Origin: CANJIV01 sp046330225
GTDB lineage: Bacteria; Actinomycetota; Thermoleophilia; Solirubrobacterales; Solirubrobacteraceae
Assembly (NCBI GenBank): GCA_046330225.1
Contig: JAXLTD010000002.1
Location: 496,001-560,000, forward strand
Direction: 5' to 3'
Length of the DNA stretch: 64,000 bases
Positions 32,766 to 41,285 of this stretch are shown one piece after another. The notes under the pieces were generated by a model, which worked only from the letters and a program-made list of their open reading frames with translations, did no database searches and was not told the origin of the DNA. A program made the translations under genes and the position numbers. Positions within the stretch are counted from its first letter, which is position 1, and each line of letters begins with the position of its first letter.

Positions 32766-34292
32766 TCACAGCTGCGGCATGGCGCTGAGCGTGAGCAGCG
32801 CACCGGCGCCGACGATCACGACGGCGGAGGCTGCGGGCAGGGCGGCGGCGGCGCGTCCGGAGAAGCTCACCCGGGCGGTGAGCTTGCCGGCCCACACGAC
32901 GCCGAGGCCCAGGACGACGAGCGTCGACGCCAGGCCGAGCGAGAACGCCACGATGAGGACGAGCCCGAGGCCGACCTGGTGCTGCGCGATGGCCCCGAGG
33001 AGGACGACCAGCGCGGTCGGGCACGGGATCAGCCCGGCGGCGGCGCCCATCCCGACCAGGCCCTTCCACGTGATGTCCTCGGGGAGGTCGTGGCGGTGGG
33101 CGTGGCTGCCGGGGCCGTGGTCGTGGGCGTGGCCGTGGCCGTGGTCGTGGGCGTGGCCGTGGGCGTGGGCGTGGCCGTGGGCGTGGGCGTGGGCGTGGCC
33201 GGGCGCGTGGCCGTGGCCGTGCGCGTGGCCGTGGCCGTGAACGTGGCCGTGCCCGTGGGCGTCGCTCGCGCCGGTCCTCGCGCCCGCCCGCCGGGCGCGG
33301 TACCAGCCGACCCGCGAGCGCAGCACGCCGAGCCCGATCGCCACGACGAGGAGGCCGGAGGCGAGATTCAGCCACGGGTAGAGGTCCTCGGGCAGGATGT
33401 ACTGCGAGAGCAGCAGGGTCACCAGCCCGAGGGCGAACACACCGATCGTGTGCGTGATGGTCGTGACGCCGCCGAGCGCGATGGCGTGCCGGGCCGTCCC
33501 GCGGGTGCCGACGAGGTAGGCGGCGACCATGGCCTTGCCATGCCCGGGCGAGAGGGCGTGCAGCGCGCCCCAGCCGAACGCGGCCAGCAGGAGGAACAGG
33601 AGCACGCCCCGGCCCGCCGCCGCGTCCTCGAAGACCTGGGAGAAGCCGTCGCCGCCGCGGCTGGTCGTGGTCGCCTCGGCCGGGCCGCCCGGGGCCCGCG
33701 GGGCGACGAGCGTGCCTGGCCCCGGGCGCACGTCGAGCGTGGCGGTGCGCAGGTCCGACGGGCTCTGCAGCGAAGCCGCCGGATAGGCGTGCAGCCCGCG
33801 GGTCGGGTCGCCGGAGGGCGCCGTGGAGCGCACCGCCGTGCCGTCGCCCGGGCGCGCGACGACGGCCTTCCAGCCGACCCGGCCCGGGAAGGTCCCGTCC
33901 CGCACCTCGACGCGCCGCGCGCCCGCGGCCGCTGCCGAGAGGGCGATCTCGACGCGTGTCGTCCGCAGCCCGCCTTGGCCCGCCGGGAACGAGATTCGCG
34001 GAGCCGGCCCGGCGCGCAGGCGCACAGGGCGCCCGTCTGCAGTCACCTGGAGGCGGCGCTGCACCTCGGCGAGCTTGGCCGCCAGGATGGCGCTGCGGGC
34101 CTCCCCGCGCTCCTGGAAGGTCGGGATCTCGGCCTGGTCGAGCAGGTAGCGCACGTCGATCTGGTCGCGCGAGACGCTCACCTGCGTGAGGTGGTTGACC
34201 GAGAAGTTGCCGAGCGGATGGGCCTGGGCGGCCGGCGCGCCCGCGGCGGCAAGGGCGGCGGCGGCGACGGCGGCGGCGAGGAGGCGGCGCAT
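32766..34292 (-). CDS. NicO/RcnA-family nickel-cobalt transporter with N-terminal extracytoplasmic domain
   Basis: The product is 508 residues. A signal-like segment (LLAAAVAAAALAAAGAPAAQA) precedes HPLGNFSVNHL, a conserved opening for this group, and a 200-residue extracytoplasmic domain. The membrane part carries GWGALHALSPGHGKAMVAAYLVG, TITHTIGVF and GLIPCPTALVVLL, the NicO signatures. A loop at about residues 343-402 holds some 26 histidines alternating with Gly/Ala. RcnA-like members export metal, others import it. The gene follows the TPR gene with a one-base overlap and lies next to the CbiMQO importer, so both directions are possible. Confidence 0.85.
   Translation of the reverse strand: MRRLLAAAVAAAALAAAGAPAAQAHPLGNFSVNHLTQVSVSRDQIDVRYLLDQAEIPTFQERGEARSAILAAKLAEVQRRLQVTADGRPVRLRAGPAPRISFPAGQGGLRTTRVEIALSAAAAGARRVEVRDGTFPGRVGWKAVVARPGDGTAVRSTAPSGDPTRGLHAYPAASLQSPSDLRTATLDVRPGPGTLVAPRAPGGPAEATTTSRGGDGFSQVFEDAAAGRGVLLFLLLAAFGWGALHALSPGHGKAMVAAYLVGTRGTARHAIALGGVTTITHTIGVFALGLVTLLLSQYILPEDLYPWLNLASGLLVVAIGLGVLRSRVGWYRARRAGARTGASDAHGHGHVHGHGHAHGHGHAPGHAHAHAHGHAHAHGHAHDHGHGHAHDHGPGSHAHRHDLPEDITWKGLVGMGAAAGLIPCPTALVVLLGAIAQHQVGLGLVLIVAFSLGLASTLVVLGLGVVWAGKLTARVSFSGRAAAALPAASAVVIVGAGALLTLSAMPQL
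33087..33265. repeat. Imperfect hexanucleotide tandem repeat encoding a His-rich loop
   Basis: About 180 bases made of degenerate GTGGCC/GTGGGC hexamers on the plus strand, read on the minus strand as alternating His and Gly/Ala codons of the NicO-family protein. Such repeats can change length by slippage without breaking the frame. Confidence 0.8.
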
Positions 34293-35611
34293 CAGCTGGC
34301 CGCCAGCGCGCGCTGCGCGCGCGGTCCGTAGAGCGGGCTGAAGCGGGGGTTGCCGGCGAGCGCCAGGCGCAGCCAGTGGCGCCCGAGGGCGCGGCGGCCG
34401 GCCGCCCGCGCGGTCATCCCGGCGTGGTAGTGGAACGTCGCGTCGCGCGAGCCCAGGCGCAGCGCGCGCCGGGCCCAGGCCAGGCCGGCCCGCGGCTGCC
34501 CGGCGCTCGTCAGCGCCCAGCCGAGGGCATCGGCGGACCGGACGCTCGGCGCGTCCCGCCAGGAGCGCCGGGCGAGCAGGACCGCACGGGCCGGGCTGCC
34601 GTGGTTCGCCTCGAACAGGGCCAGATCGACGTCGGTGTTCACCCCGCCCGCCCGCAGCAGCCGCTCCTCGGCGCCGACGAGGGCGAGGTCGCGCCGGGCG
34701 GCGGCGGGCCGCCCCGCGGCGAGCTCCGTCTCGCCGAGGGCAGTGACGTACTCCGGAAGCGGCAGGCGCGCCACGGCGGCGCGCAGCTGGGCGATCGCGG
34801 GGCCGAACTTCCCGCGCGCCGCGTGGACCTTCGCGAGGCCGGCGCTGGCCGGGACGAAGCCGGGGTCGGCGGCCAGCGCCGAGCGGAACTCCGCGGTGGC
34901 GGCGCCGAGGCGCCCGCGGGCGAACTCGAGACTCCCGAGCAGCGTCTGCACGTACGCGGGGTTCTCGCCGGCGGCGCCGGCCGAGCTCACCGCCAGCCGC
35001 ATCGCGGCCGCGGCGCCGGCGAGGTCGCCGTGCAGCTCGCGGAAGTAGGAGGCGCGCGCGTAGGACGGCAGGCCCGGCTTGCGGTCGACGAACTCCTGCA
35101 GCGTCCGGCCGGCCTCGGCGTAGCGGCCGAGCTCGACCTGGGCGTCCACGATCACGGGGAAGGCGGCGTTGGACGCCGGATTCGCTCGGCGGGCGGCGAG
35201 GCCGAGCGCGAGGCCGCGCCGGAAGTCGTGACGCGCGAGTGCCAGCGTGCCCTGCGCGGCGAGGATGCGGTAGCTCGGGCCGCCCCCGATGCGGGCGCCC
35301 CGTGCCAGGACCGCGGCCGCCCGGGCGTAGAAGCCGGGGTCGCCGGTCTCGCGGACCTTCTGGAGGTAGGCGCCGGCGAGGGCGGCATAGGCGTCGGGGA
35401 CATCGGGGCGGGCGCGCACGAGGCGCTGGTAGCCGCGAATGACCGCGTCGGTCGGGGCGCCCGGCGGCGCGAGCTGCACGTCAGCGGCGGGCTCGGGCCC
35501 GGCAGGCGCCGAGCCGGACCGGTTCACGAGCGCGAAGGCCGCCAGCGCGGCGGCGAACGCGCCGGCGACGGCCAGGACGGCGAAGAGAAGGCTGGGGCGG
35601 CGAAGGGTCAT
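34292..35611 (-). CDS. Membrane-anchored tetratricopeptide-repeat protein
   Basis: The product is 439 residues. One N-terminal membrane helix (LLFAVLAVAGAFAAALAAFAL) is followed by TPR-like helix pairs, for example DAYAALAGAYLQKVRETGDP and AEFRSALAADPGFVPASAGLAKVHAARG. TPR arrays bind proteins or peptides; no enzyme motif is seen. The order DUF4331, TPR, NicO-family transporter suggests that the three work together, a guess from position only. ATG 35611 follows AGGGTC-poor sequence and a short GC repeat. The stop shares a base with the NicO start. Confidence 0.8.
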   Translation of the reverse strand: MTLRRPSLLFAVLAVAGAFAAALAAFALVNRSGSAPAGPEPAADVQLAPPGAPTDAVIRGYQRLVRARPDVPDAYAALAGAYLQKVRETGDPGFYARAAAVLARGARIGGGPSYRILAAQGTLALARHDFRRGLALGLAARRANPASNAAFPVIVDAQVELGRYAEAGRTLQEFVDRKPGLPSYARASYFRELHGDLAGAAAAMRLAVSSAGAAGENPAYVQTLLGSLEFARGRLGAATAEFRSALAADPGFVPASAGLAKVHAARGKFGPAIAQLRAAVARLPLPEYVTALGETELAAGRPAAARRDLALVGAEERLLRAGGVNTDVDLALFEANHGSPARAVLLARRSWRDAPSVRSADALGWALTSAGQPRAGLAWARRALRLGSRDATFHYHAGMTARAAGRRALGRHWLRLALAGNPRFSPLYGPRAQRALAAS

Positions 35612-35625
35612 GGCGAACGGTGTGG

Positions 35626-35660
35626 GCGGTGAGTGCGGTGAGGTGCGGTGAGGTGCGGGG
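35626..35660. repeat. Short tandem repeat upstream of the TPR gene
   Basis: Three near-copies of GCGGTGAGGT (from 35626, 35635 and 35645, with a partial fourth) lie between the DUF4331 terminator hairpin and the TPR start. They cover the expected leader of the TPR-NicO transcript. No function is evident. Confidence 0.6.
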
Positions 35661-35669
35661 TTGGCCGGG

Positions 35670-35699
35670 CGGGAGGGGGCGCCGGAGCGCCCCCTCCCG
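35670..35699 (-). terminator. Perfect 13-bp hairpin after the DUF4331 gene
   Basis: GGGAGGGGGCGC (35671-35682) pairs exactly with GCGCCCCCTCCC (35687-35698) around a CGGA tetraloop, with one more C-G pair outside. It begins eight bases beyond the DUF4331 stop in the direction of transcription and lies before the TPR gene. There is no U-tract. Confidence 0.7.
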
Positions 35700-35706
35700 G
35701 CTGGCC

Positions 35707-37161
35707 TCACGGCGCCGGCGGCTTGAGGTCCCCCGGCGTGGGGCTGTGGGTCGGCTCGGAGCGCTTGAGCTTCGAGTCGAATCCGTCGAACGGCGGCGCG
35801 ACGTAGGGGAACGTCGCCAGGAACGGGCGATCGTTCTGGTCCACGCCGTCGCCCAGGGGCAGCTGCTTGCCGCCCTGGTTGGCGGGAATCAGGAACCCGC
35901 CGATCACGCGGAGCTCGATGTCCACGACGTCGTCACCGAGGCGACGGCCGTTCGGGAAGCCGGCGTTGTCGCCGCCGATCACGCCGAAGCGGTTCGGCGT
36001 CGCCGTCGGGGGCACGCCGAGGTTGAGCTTCAGGGTGTCGGCCGCCGCGGGCTTGCTCCCGATCTGCGTGACACCGGGGATGCCGGTGAGCAGCGCGGTC
36101 ACGATGTCCGTGCGGTCGGTCTCCTTGACGCCGAGCTTGAACAGCGCGTTGATCACCGCCGCGAGCTCGGGCTTCACGACCGAGCCGGCGTAGTTCTTCG
36201 CGTCGTCCTTCGGCTGGGTGGCGTTGAACTTGTCCTTCTGGCCGACTGGGATGACCACCTCGTTCACGAGGGGGTTGCCCAAGCGGCTGACCTGGACGCT
36301 GCCGCCCTTGCGCGCCTTGCCGGCCACGAGCACCCGCGGGCGCTCGGTGCTCGACCAGACGCCGACGACGGCGTTCTTGGCCGTCGGCGACAGGACGGAC
36401 TTGCCGTCCACCGTGACGGCGGCCTCCGGCACCTGCAGCACGATCGAGTGGACGTTGTAGCCCGCCAGATCGTCCTTGCCGCCGCCCTCGTTGCCGGTTC
36501 CCTTGCGGAAGTTGATGGCATCGAAGGTGGTCCCGAGGTCCACGAAGAACGGATCCTCGCGCTGGCCGGCGAACACCTTGCCGCCGCCCGCGAGCGACCG
36601 GATGGTGCCGTTGGCCACGGCGTCGTAGTTCGGGATCGTCTTCGGCCCGACGTTGTTCGGCGCCACGGGCAGGTTGCGCCCGATCACCTTGGCCGAGACC
36701 CGGCGGCCCTTGCGGCTGTACTGCTCCCGCGTGACCGTGTAGGTCTGGACCTGCTGCAGCTTGGGATCGTTGAAGGACGTGACCCCAGGCAGGGCGTACA
36801 GGAACGACTTCGGGTTGCGGTACCGGGTCTTGAAGTTGAACCGGTAGCGCACGTCATACGCCCCGTCGCCAGAGTTGTCGACGTTGACGTAGTACGAGGC
36901 ACGGTCGTCGAACCGGTAGAAGTTCGGTCCGCCGGCCGGGTCCTCGAAGGGGATCCAGTTCGCCACGACGGTGATCGACCCCGGCGCATCCGACGCCGTG
37001 AAGGCGTAGAGGTCGGTGTCGTCACCGGTCGGGTCGATGCTGGTCCCCGGCGCTTCGCGGTGCGACGAGCCAAAGCTCGACGACACGGCGAGCACGCCTG
37101 CCGCCAAGGCGGCGATGAGCGCAAGCAGCCGTACGGCGCCTGCGCGCTTGAGTGCACGCAT
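35707..37161 (-). CDS. Secreted DUF4331-domain protein
   Basis: The product is about 484 residues. After a signal peptide (LLALIAALAAGVLAVSSSFG) comes the DUF4331 opening SSHREAPGTSIDPTGDDTDLYAF, then VANWIPFEDPAGGPNFYRFDD and the family C-terminus FPYVAPPFDGFDS. The biochemical role of DUF4331 is unknown; members are exported and often lie beside TPR and metal-transport genes. ATG 37161 has GAGGTGTGAGG before it; a GTG two codons earlier is also in frame. A strong hairpin follows, and an inverted repeat lies in the leader. Confidence 0.88.
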   Translation of the reverse strand: MRALKRAGAVRLLALIAALAAGVLAVSSSFGSSHREAPGTSIDPTGDDTDLYAFTASDAPGSITVVANWIPFEDPAGGPNFYRFDDRASYYVNVDNSGDGAYDVRYRFNFKTRYRNPKSFLYALPGVTSFNDPKLQQVQTYTVTREQYSRKGRRVSAKVIGRNLPVAPNNVGPKTIPNYDAVANGTIRSLAGGGKVFAGQREDPFFVDLGTTFDAINFRKGTGNEGGGKDDLAGYNVHSIVLQVPEAAVTVDGKSVLSPTAKNAVVGVWSSTERPRVLVAGKARKGGSVQVSRLGNPLVNEVVIPVGQKDKFNATQPKDDAKNYAGSVVKPELAAVINALFKLGVKETDRTDIVTALLTGIPGVTQIGSKPAAADTLKLNLGVPPTATPNRFGVIGGDNAGFPNGRRLGDDVVDIELRVIGGFLIPANQGGKQLPLGDGVDQNDRPFLATFPYVAPPFDGFDSKLKRSEPTHSPTPGDLKPPAP

Positions 37162-37189
37162 CCTCACACCTCACAGTGATGGGTTGGAG

Positions 37190-37215
37190 ACGCCGGACGC
37201 GGTTTCGTCCGGCGT
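37190..37215. promoter_or_regulatory. Inverted repeat in the DUF4331 upstream region
   Basis: ACGCCGGAC (37190-37198) and GTCCGGCGT (37207-37215) are perfect 9-bp arms around an 8-base loop, about 30 bases upstream of the DUF4331 start. It could be an operator in the divergent gap of 195 bp or an mRNA leader hairpin. The rest of the gap shows a plus-strand TAAGGT near 37266 but nothing else I recognise. Confidence 0.5.
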
Positions 37216-37356
37216 GTGTGGTGGGGGTGTGCGGTGCGGAGGCGGCGGCGGATCAGGATCGGCGCCTAAGGTTTCCTGCGGCCGCGACGGGCCTGCGAGC
37301 CGGTCGCATCTGCGGCCGGGGTGATCCGCGCGCCCGGCCCTGGCGAAGTGGCCGGC

Positions 37357-38388
37357 ATGCGCCGATCGACTCCAGTTGCCGCCCTGCTTGCCGCGACCGC
37401 CCTGGCTGTGGCCGGGTGCGGGGAGAGCGGTGCCGGCGGCGGACGGACGACCCTGACGGTCCGCCACGTTGCCGCGGCGCCGCTGCGGGTCGCCGCCCCG
37501 GTCCGGGTCGGCCCGGCCCCGACGGCCGTCGCCGTCGACGGCGCGACGGTCTGGGTGGCGGACAACGCCGACGGGACGGTCGTGCGCCTCAACGCGGCCA
37601 CCGGCCGGCGGCTGCCGGGACGGGCCCGCGTGGGCGCCGGCCCGGTGGCGGTCGCCGCGCGGGGCGGGGTCGCGTGGGTCGCGTCCGCCGATGGCACGGT
37701 CGCGCGGCTGGATCCGCGCACCGGCGCGCGCACGGGCGCCGCCGCGCGCGTCCTCGATCCCGGCGGCGCGGCGCTCGGGGGCGGCGCGCTCTGGGTGACG
37801 AGCCGCGCCGGCGATGCCGTGGCGCGCCTCGATCCCGCCACCGGCGCGCGCCGCGGCCGCCCCATCCGGGTCGGGCGGAGCCCGACGGACGTGGTCGTCC
37901 GTGACGGCACCGCCTGGGTGGCCAACAGCGCCGACGGGACGGTTTCGCGCATCGACACCGGCACGGGCCGTGCGAGCCCGCCCGTCCGCGTCGCGCGGCG
38001 CCAGGTGCTCGCGCTCGCCGCCGACGCGCGCGGCGTCTGGGCGGCGACGACCGCCGGCCCGGCTGCCCAGCCGATCGCCATCGTCGGCCTGGATCCGGGC
38101 AGCGGCCGCCCCGCCCGCGAGGCGCTGCGCGTGCCCGGCGGGATTCCTCTGCGGCTCGCCGCCGGCGGGGGGTCGGTGTGGGCGACCGACGTCGGGGCAC
38201 CCTTTGCCTCCGCGAACGGCGCCATCCGCCCGGCGGGCGTGACCCGGATCGATCCGTCCAGGCCGGCGATCGCGGGCGGGCCGATTCGCGTCGGTGCCAC
38301 GCCGGGCGCCATCGCCGTCGGCGCGGGCGCCGTGTGGGTCGCGAACGCCGGCGACGGCACGGTCTCGCGCATCCGCCTCGCCGGCTGA
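37357..38388 (+). CDS. Lipoprotein beta-propeller (YncE/NHL-like)
   Basis: The product is 343 residues with a lipobox LAVAGC (Cys21). The mature part is a set of about six repeats of the form PxxVAVDGATVWVADNADGTVVRLNAATG, for example VRDGTAWVANSADGTVSRI and VGAGAVWVANAGDGTVSRI, typical of YncE/virginiamycin-lyase-like propellers. Such proteins bind ligands at the cell surface; no catalytic His set is clear. ATG 37357 was chosen over a GTG at 37321 because it starts the signal peptide. Confidence 0.82.
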   Translation: MRRSTPVAALLAATALAVAGCGESGAGGGRTTLTVRHVAAAPLRVAAPVRVGPAPTAVAVDGATVWVADNADGTVVRLNAATGRRLPGRARVGAGPVAVAARGGVAWVASADGTVARLDPRTGARTGAAARVLDPGGAALGGGALWVTSRAGDAVARLDPATGARRGRPIRVGRSPTDVVVRDGTAWVANSADGTVSRIDTGTGRASPPVRVARRQVLALAADARGVWAATTAGPAAQPIAIVGLDPGSGRPAREALRVPGGIPLRLAAGGGSVWATDVGAPFASANGAIRPAGVTRIDPSRPAIAGGPIRVGATPGAIAVGAGAVWVANAGDGTVSRIRLAG

Positions 38389-38397
38389 TCGGCGTTG

Positions 38398-38421
38398 CGC
38401 CCAAAATCATCCCTTTGGGCG
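38398..38421. terminator. Hairpin between the propeller and sigma-like genes
   Basis: CGCCCAAA (38398-38405) and TTTGGGCG (38414-38421) are perfect 8-bp arms with an 8-base loop, ten bases after the lipoprotein stop. It may end that transcript; it also lies just upstream of the sigma-like gene promoter (TAGGGT, 38445-38450), so an operator role is possible. Confidence 0.5.
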
Positions 38422-38456
38422 ATGGCAGGGCAAACCTGCGGGCCTAGGGTCCTGGC

Positions 38457-38834
38457 ATGGTCAGAGGACGAACGACTGCGCTGCCGGACCATGCCGATGC
38501 GATCTACGGGGCTGCGGTGACGGCGTGCCGGGATCGCGATGCAGCCGCCGACGTCACCGTGCTGGTGTGCGCCGCCGCCGCCCGGGAGTCCGAGCCGCCG
38601 GCCCGACGGCGCCTGGTCGAGCGGGCGATCCTCGCGGCGATGCGCTCGGCGCCTGCCCGCCCCTTCGCCGCGATGGCCCCCGGGGATCGCGAGGCGGTGG
38701 CCCTGGCCCGGCTCGCCGGATACTCGGAGGCCGAGGTCGCCGACGCGCTCGGGCTCGACGCCGGCGCGGTCCGGGCGCGGCTGCTGCGTGGGCTGCGGGC
38801 GCTGGCCGGCGCCCGCCCCGTCGCGGCGGCGTGA
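38457..38834 (+). CDS. Orphan sigma-70 region 4-like protein
   Basis: The product is 125 residues. The second half reads MAPGDREAVALARLAGYSEAEVADALGLDAGAVRARLLRGLRAL, the helix-turn-helix of sigma region 4 as in ECF sigma factors. The N-terminal half is too short and Ala-rich to form a full region 2, so it probably cannot bind a -10 element alone. It could be a decayed ECF factor or an accessory DNA-binding protein. ATG 38457 lies six bases after TAGGGT (38445-38450), leaderless. Confidence 0.7.
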   Translation: MVRGRTTALPDHADAIYGAAVTACRDRDAAADVTVLVCAAAARESEPPARRRLVERAILAAMRSAPARPFAAMAPGDREAVALARLAGYSEAEVADALGLDAGAVRARLLRGLRALAGARPVAAA

Positions 38835-38854
38835 GCGCAGCCGCGGGGCGGCGC

Positions 38855-39502
38855 CTACTCCAGGAAGCGCGCGGCGAAGGCGGCGGCCTCGGCGCGGTTG
38901 CGCAGGCGCAGCTTCTCGAGCACGTGCCGCACGTGGGTCTTCACGGTGGCCTCGGAGATGAAGAGCCGCTCGGCGATCTCCCGGTTGCGCAGCCCTTCGG
39001 CGACGAGCGCGAGCACCTCGCGCTCGCGGTCGGAGAGCTCAGCCAGGGGGCTCGCGGGGGCGCCCTCGCTCGACCCGAACTCGTCGAGCAGGCGGCTGGC
39101 CATCCGGGCCGGCACGAGCGGCTCGCCGGCGCCAGCGCCCAGGACGGCGTCGACGAGGTCGCCCGGCGGCATGTCCTTGAGGAGGTAGCCGGCGGCGCCG
39201 ACCCGCAGCGCGGCGTAGAGGTCGGGCTCGTGCTCGGACACCGTGAGGATGAGGACTTCGGTATCCGGCAGGCGCTCCCGAATCGCCGCGCACGCCTCGG
39301 TGCCACGCATCTCGGGCATGTTGAGGTCCAGGAGCGCGACGGCCGGCCGGTGCTCGAGAGCCCGCTCGACGGCCTCGCGGCCGTTCGCGGCCCAGGCCAC
39401 GACCTCGATGCGCGGGTCGGCGCCGAGCAGCGCCGCGGTGCCCTCGCGCATGAGGCGGTGGTCGTCGGCGACGAGCACGGTCACGGGGCCGGAGCCGGGC
39501 AT
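38855..39502 (-). CDS. NarL/FixJ-family response regulator
   Basis: The product is 215 residues. The receiver domain has the acidic pair VADDH, phospho-Asp in ALLDLNMPEMRG, Thr in LILTVSEHE and Lys in GYLLKDMPPGDL. The LuxR-type output domain is LSDREREVLALVAEGLRNREIAERLFISEATVKTHV. ATG 39502 lies seven bases after a minus-strand TACGGT (39515-39510). It is divergent from the histidine kinase at 39532, with only 29 bases between, so the two form a cognate pair. Confidence 0.92.
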   Translation of the reverse strand: MPGSGPVTVLVADDHRLMREGTAALLGADPRIEVVAWAANGREAVERALEHRPAVALLDLNMPEMRGTEACAAIRERLPDTEVLILTVSEHEPDLYAALRVGAAGYLLKDMPPGDLVDAVLGAGAGEPLVPARMASRLLDEFGSSEGAPASPLAELSDREREVLALVAEGLRNREIAERLFISEATVKTHVRHVLEKLRLRNRAEAAAFAARFLE

Positions 39503-39531
39503 CGGGCCGACCGTATCCTGTCCGCGTTGCC

Positions 39532-40686
39532 GTGAGCGCCCAGGACCCTCACTCCGGACCCGCCAGCGGCCTGGCCGAGCGCCTCCCGCCCGAGACGGCG
39601 GCTGCGCTCGGTCGCGTGGCGCGGGCGCTCGTGGCCAGCGGCACGCTGGCCCAGCTCGGGGCGCGGGCGCTGGCCGAGATGCGCGGCGCGCTCGGCCTCG
39701 GTCCGGCGGCGCTCTACCTGCCCGACCCCGAGGGGCGCCCGACTCTGCGGCGGTTCGTCGAGTCGGGCGGGGAGGAGGCCGCCGCCGCGGAACTCTCGTT
39801 CGACGCCGAGGCGTGGAAGCTCGCGGTCGCCGGCGGCCGGCCGCTCGTCTTCCTCGAGGAGGGGTCCTGGCTCGTCGCGAACCCCTTCGACCCGCCGGCC
39901 TCGTCGTGGCTCGTGCTCCCCCTCGCCGCTCGCGGGCGGCTCGTCGGCGTCGTCGTCGCCGCGGCGCTGGCGCCGCTGCGGCTCGACGGGCCCGTGACGA
40001 CGGTGCTGGCCCTGCTCGGGGACCTGCTGAGCGCCGGCATCGCCACGGCGGCACTCCGGGCCGAGGTCCAGCGCACCGAGATTCAGCGCGAGCGCATGCG
40101 CCTGGCGGCCGACGTGCACGACGGCCTGGCTCAGGACCTCGCGCTCGCGCTGCGGGAGGTCGCCCTGCTGGACTCGGATCCGGCTCCGGAGGTGGCCGCA
40201 GCGAGCCGGGCCCGCCTCCGCGAGGCCGTGGGCTCGGCGCACCGCATCGTCCGGGCCCGCCTCGAGGACCTCGCCGTCACGGTGCCGGTCGGCGGCGCCG
40301 GCGCCGCCGTCGAGGAGGTGTGTGCGCGCACGGCGCGCCACGGATTGCCGGTCGACGTCCGCCTGGCCGGCCCGCTCGCCGACGTGGCCCCGGAGGCCCT
40401 CGCCGTGGTCCTGCGTGTGCTCACCGAGGCCCTGACGAACGCTCAGAAGCACGCCGGCGCCACGGTCGCCCGCGTGACGCTGCGCGCCGCTGATGGTCGC
40501 CTCACGCTCGAGGTTGCGGACGACGGGAGCGGGTTCGACCCGGCCGGCGTGGGCGGGCCGGGCGACGGGCACTTCGGGATGACGATCATGCGCGAGCGCG
40601 CCCGCGGGGCCGGCGGCGACCTCGTGGTCGGCGACGCCGATGGGGGCGGGACCCGGGTGCGGCTCGATCTCCCGCTTGAGGTCTGA
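39532..40686 (+). CDS. Sensor histidine kinase (HisKA_3 type) with GAF-like domain
   Basis: The product is 384 residues and no membrane segment is seen, so it is cytosolic. Residues about 30-190 are a GAF-like sensor (ALYLPDPEGRPTLRRFVES; WLVLPLAARGRLVGVVVAA). The phospho-acceptor His is in MRLAADVHDGLAQDLALALREV. The ATPase domain has LTEALTNAQKHAGAT (N box), VADDGSGFDP (G1) and GHFGMTIMRERA (G2). It should phosphorylate the NarL-type regulator at 38855. The GTG start follows TATCCT (39514-39519) by 12 bases. It is followed by two MEDS-domain genes. Confidence 0.9.
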   Translation: MSAQDPHSGPASGLAERLPPETAAALGRVARALVASGTLAQLGARALAEMRGALGLGPAALYLPDPEGRPTLRRFVESGGEEAAAAELSFDAEAWKLAVAGGRPLVFLEEGSWLVANPFDPPASSWLVLPLAARGRLVGVVVAAALAPLRLDGPVTTVLALLGDLLSAGIATAALRAEVQRTEIQRERMRLAADVHDGLAQDLALALREVALLDSDPAPEVAAASRARLREAVGSAHRIVRARLEDLAVTVPVGGAGAAVEEVCARTARHGLPVDVRLAGPLADVAPEALAVVLRVLTEALTNAQKHAGATVARVTLRAADGRLTLEVADDGSGFDPAGVGGPGDGHFGMTIMRERARGAGGDLVVGDADGGGTRVRLDLPLEV

Positions 40687-40712
40687 GCGCCCGATCTGAT
40701 GGAGTGCGGTCA

Positions 40713-41285
40713 GTGATCGGACCAGAGCTCGAGCGCGCCACGGACGGAGGAGCGTGCCCGCACCTCGCCGTGCTCCTGCGGACCGAGGCCGAGCTTCCCT
40801 CGGTCCTCGCGTCGTTCTACGGGCTGGGCGCAAAGCGGAACGGGTGGATCGTCCACCGCGCGCTGCCGGGCGAGGGCGGCGTCGACCGGCGGATGCTCGC
40901 CGATGCCGGCCTCGACGTCGACGGGCTCGAGGCCGCCGGGCGCCTGGTGGTCTCCGAGTTCGACCCCGACGAGGGCCCCCAGGCCTCGGCGGACCGCTGG
41001 GCGGCGGGGCTGACGGAGGCGCGCACCCGGGGCCTCGCCGCGCTCTGGTACTCGCGCTTCGCGGTCGGGCCGGCGACCGCCGAGTTCGCGCTCGTCGCGG
41101 CGCACGAAGAGGCGTGGGACGCGACGTTTCGCGATCGGCCCGTCGTGACGCTCTGCCCCTACGTCGTCGGCGAGCTCGACGCCGCCGCCACGCTCGAGCG
41201 CCTCGACGCTGTCGCCTCGTTCCACGAGGCCGTGGCGATTCCCGGCGGCGATGGCTTCTCGCTGCTCGGGCGCACCACGTTCTGA
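40713..41285 (+). CDS. MEDS-domain protein (DcmR-type sensory domain), copy 1
   Basis: The product is 190 residues. It has the MEDS pattern: HLAVLLRTEAELPSVLASFYGLGAKRN, then LADAGLDVDGLEAAGRLVV, and a C-terminal CPYVVGELDAAATLERLDAVASFHEAV. MEDS domains are found in DcmR of methylotrophs and in other signal proteins, and are thought to sense small molecules; no DNA-binding or enzyme part is present here. GTG 40713 has GGAG eight bases upstream; a GTG at 40704 is the alternative. It is followed by a paralog with a one-base overlap. Confidence 0.75.
   Translation: MIGPELERATDGGACPHLAVLLRTEAELPSVLASFYGLGAKRNGWIVHRALPGEGGVDRRMLADAGLDVDGLEAAGRLVVSEFDPDEGPQASADRWAAGLTEARTRGLAALWYSRFAVGPATAEFALVAAHEEAWDATFRDRPVVTLCPYVVGELDAAATLERLDAVASFHEAVAIPGGDGFSLLGRTTF

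Noticed and set aside
33087..33265. Repeat array as a possible CRISPR or non-coding satellite
   Set aside because: The unit is a degenerate hexamer without spacers and keeps an open frame for the His-rich loop of the NicO-family protein.
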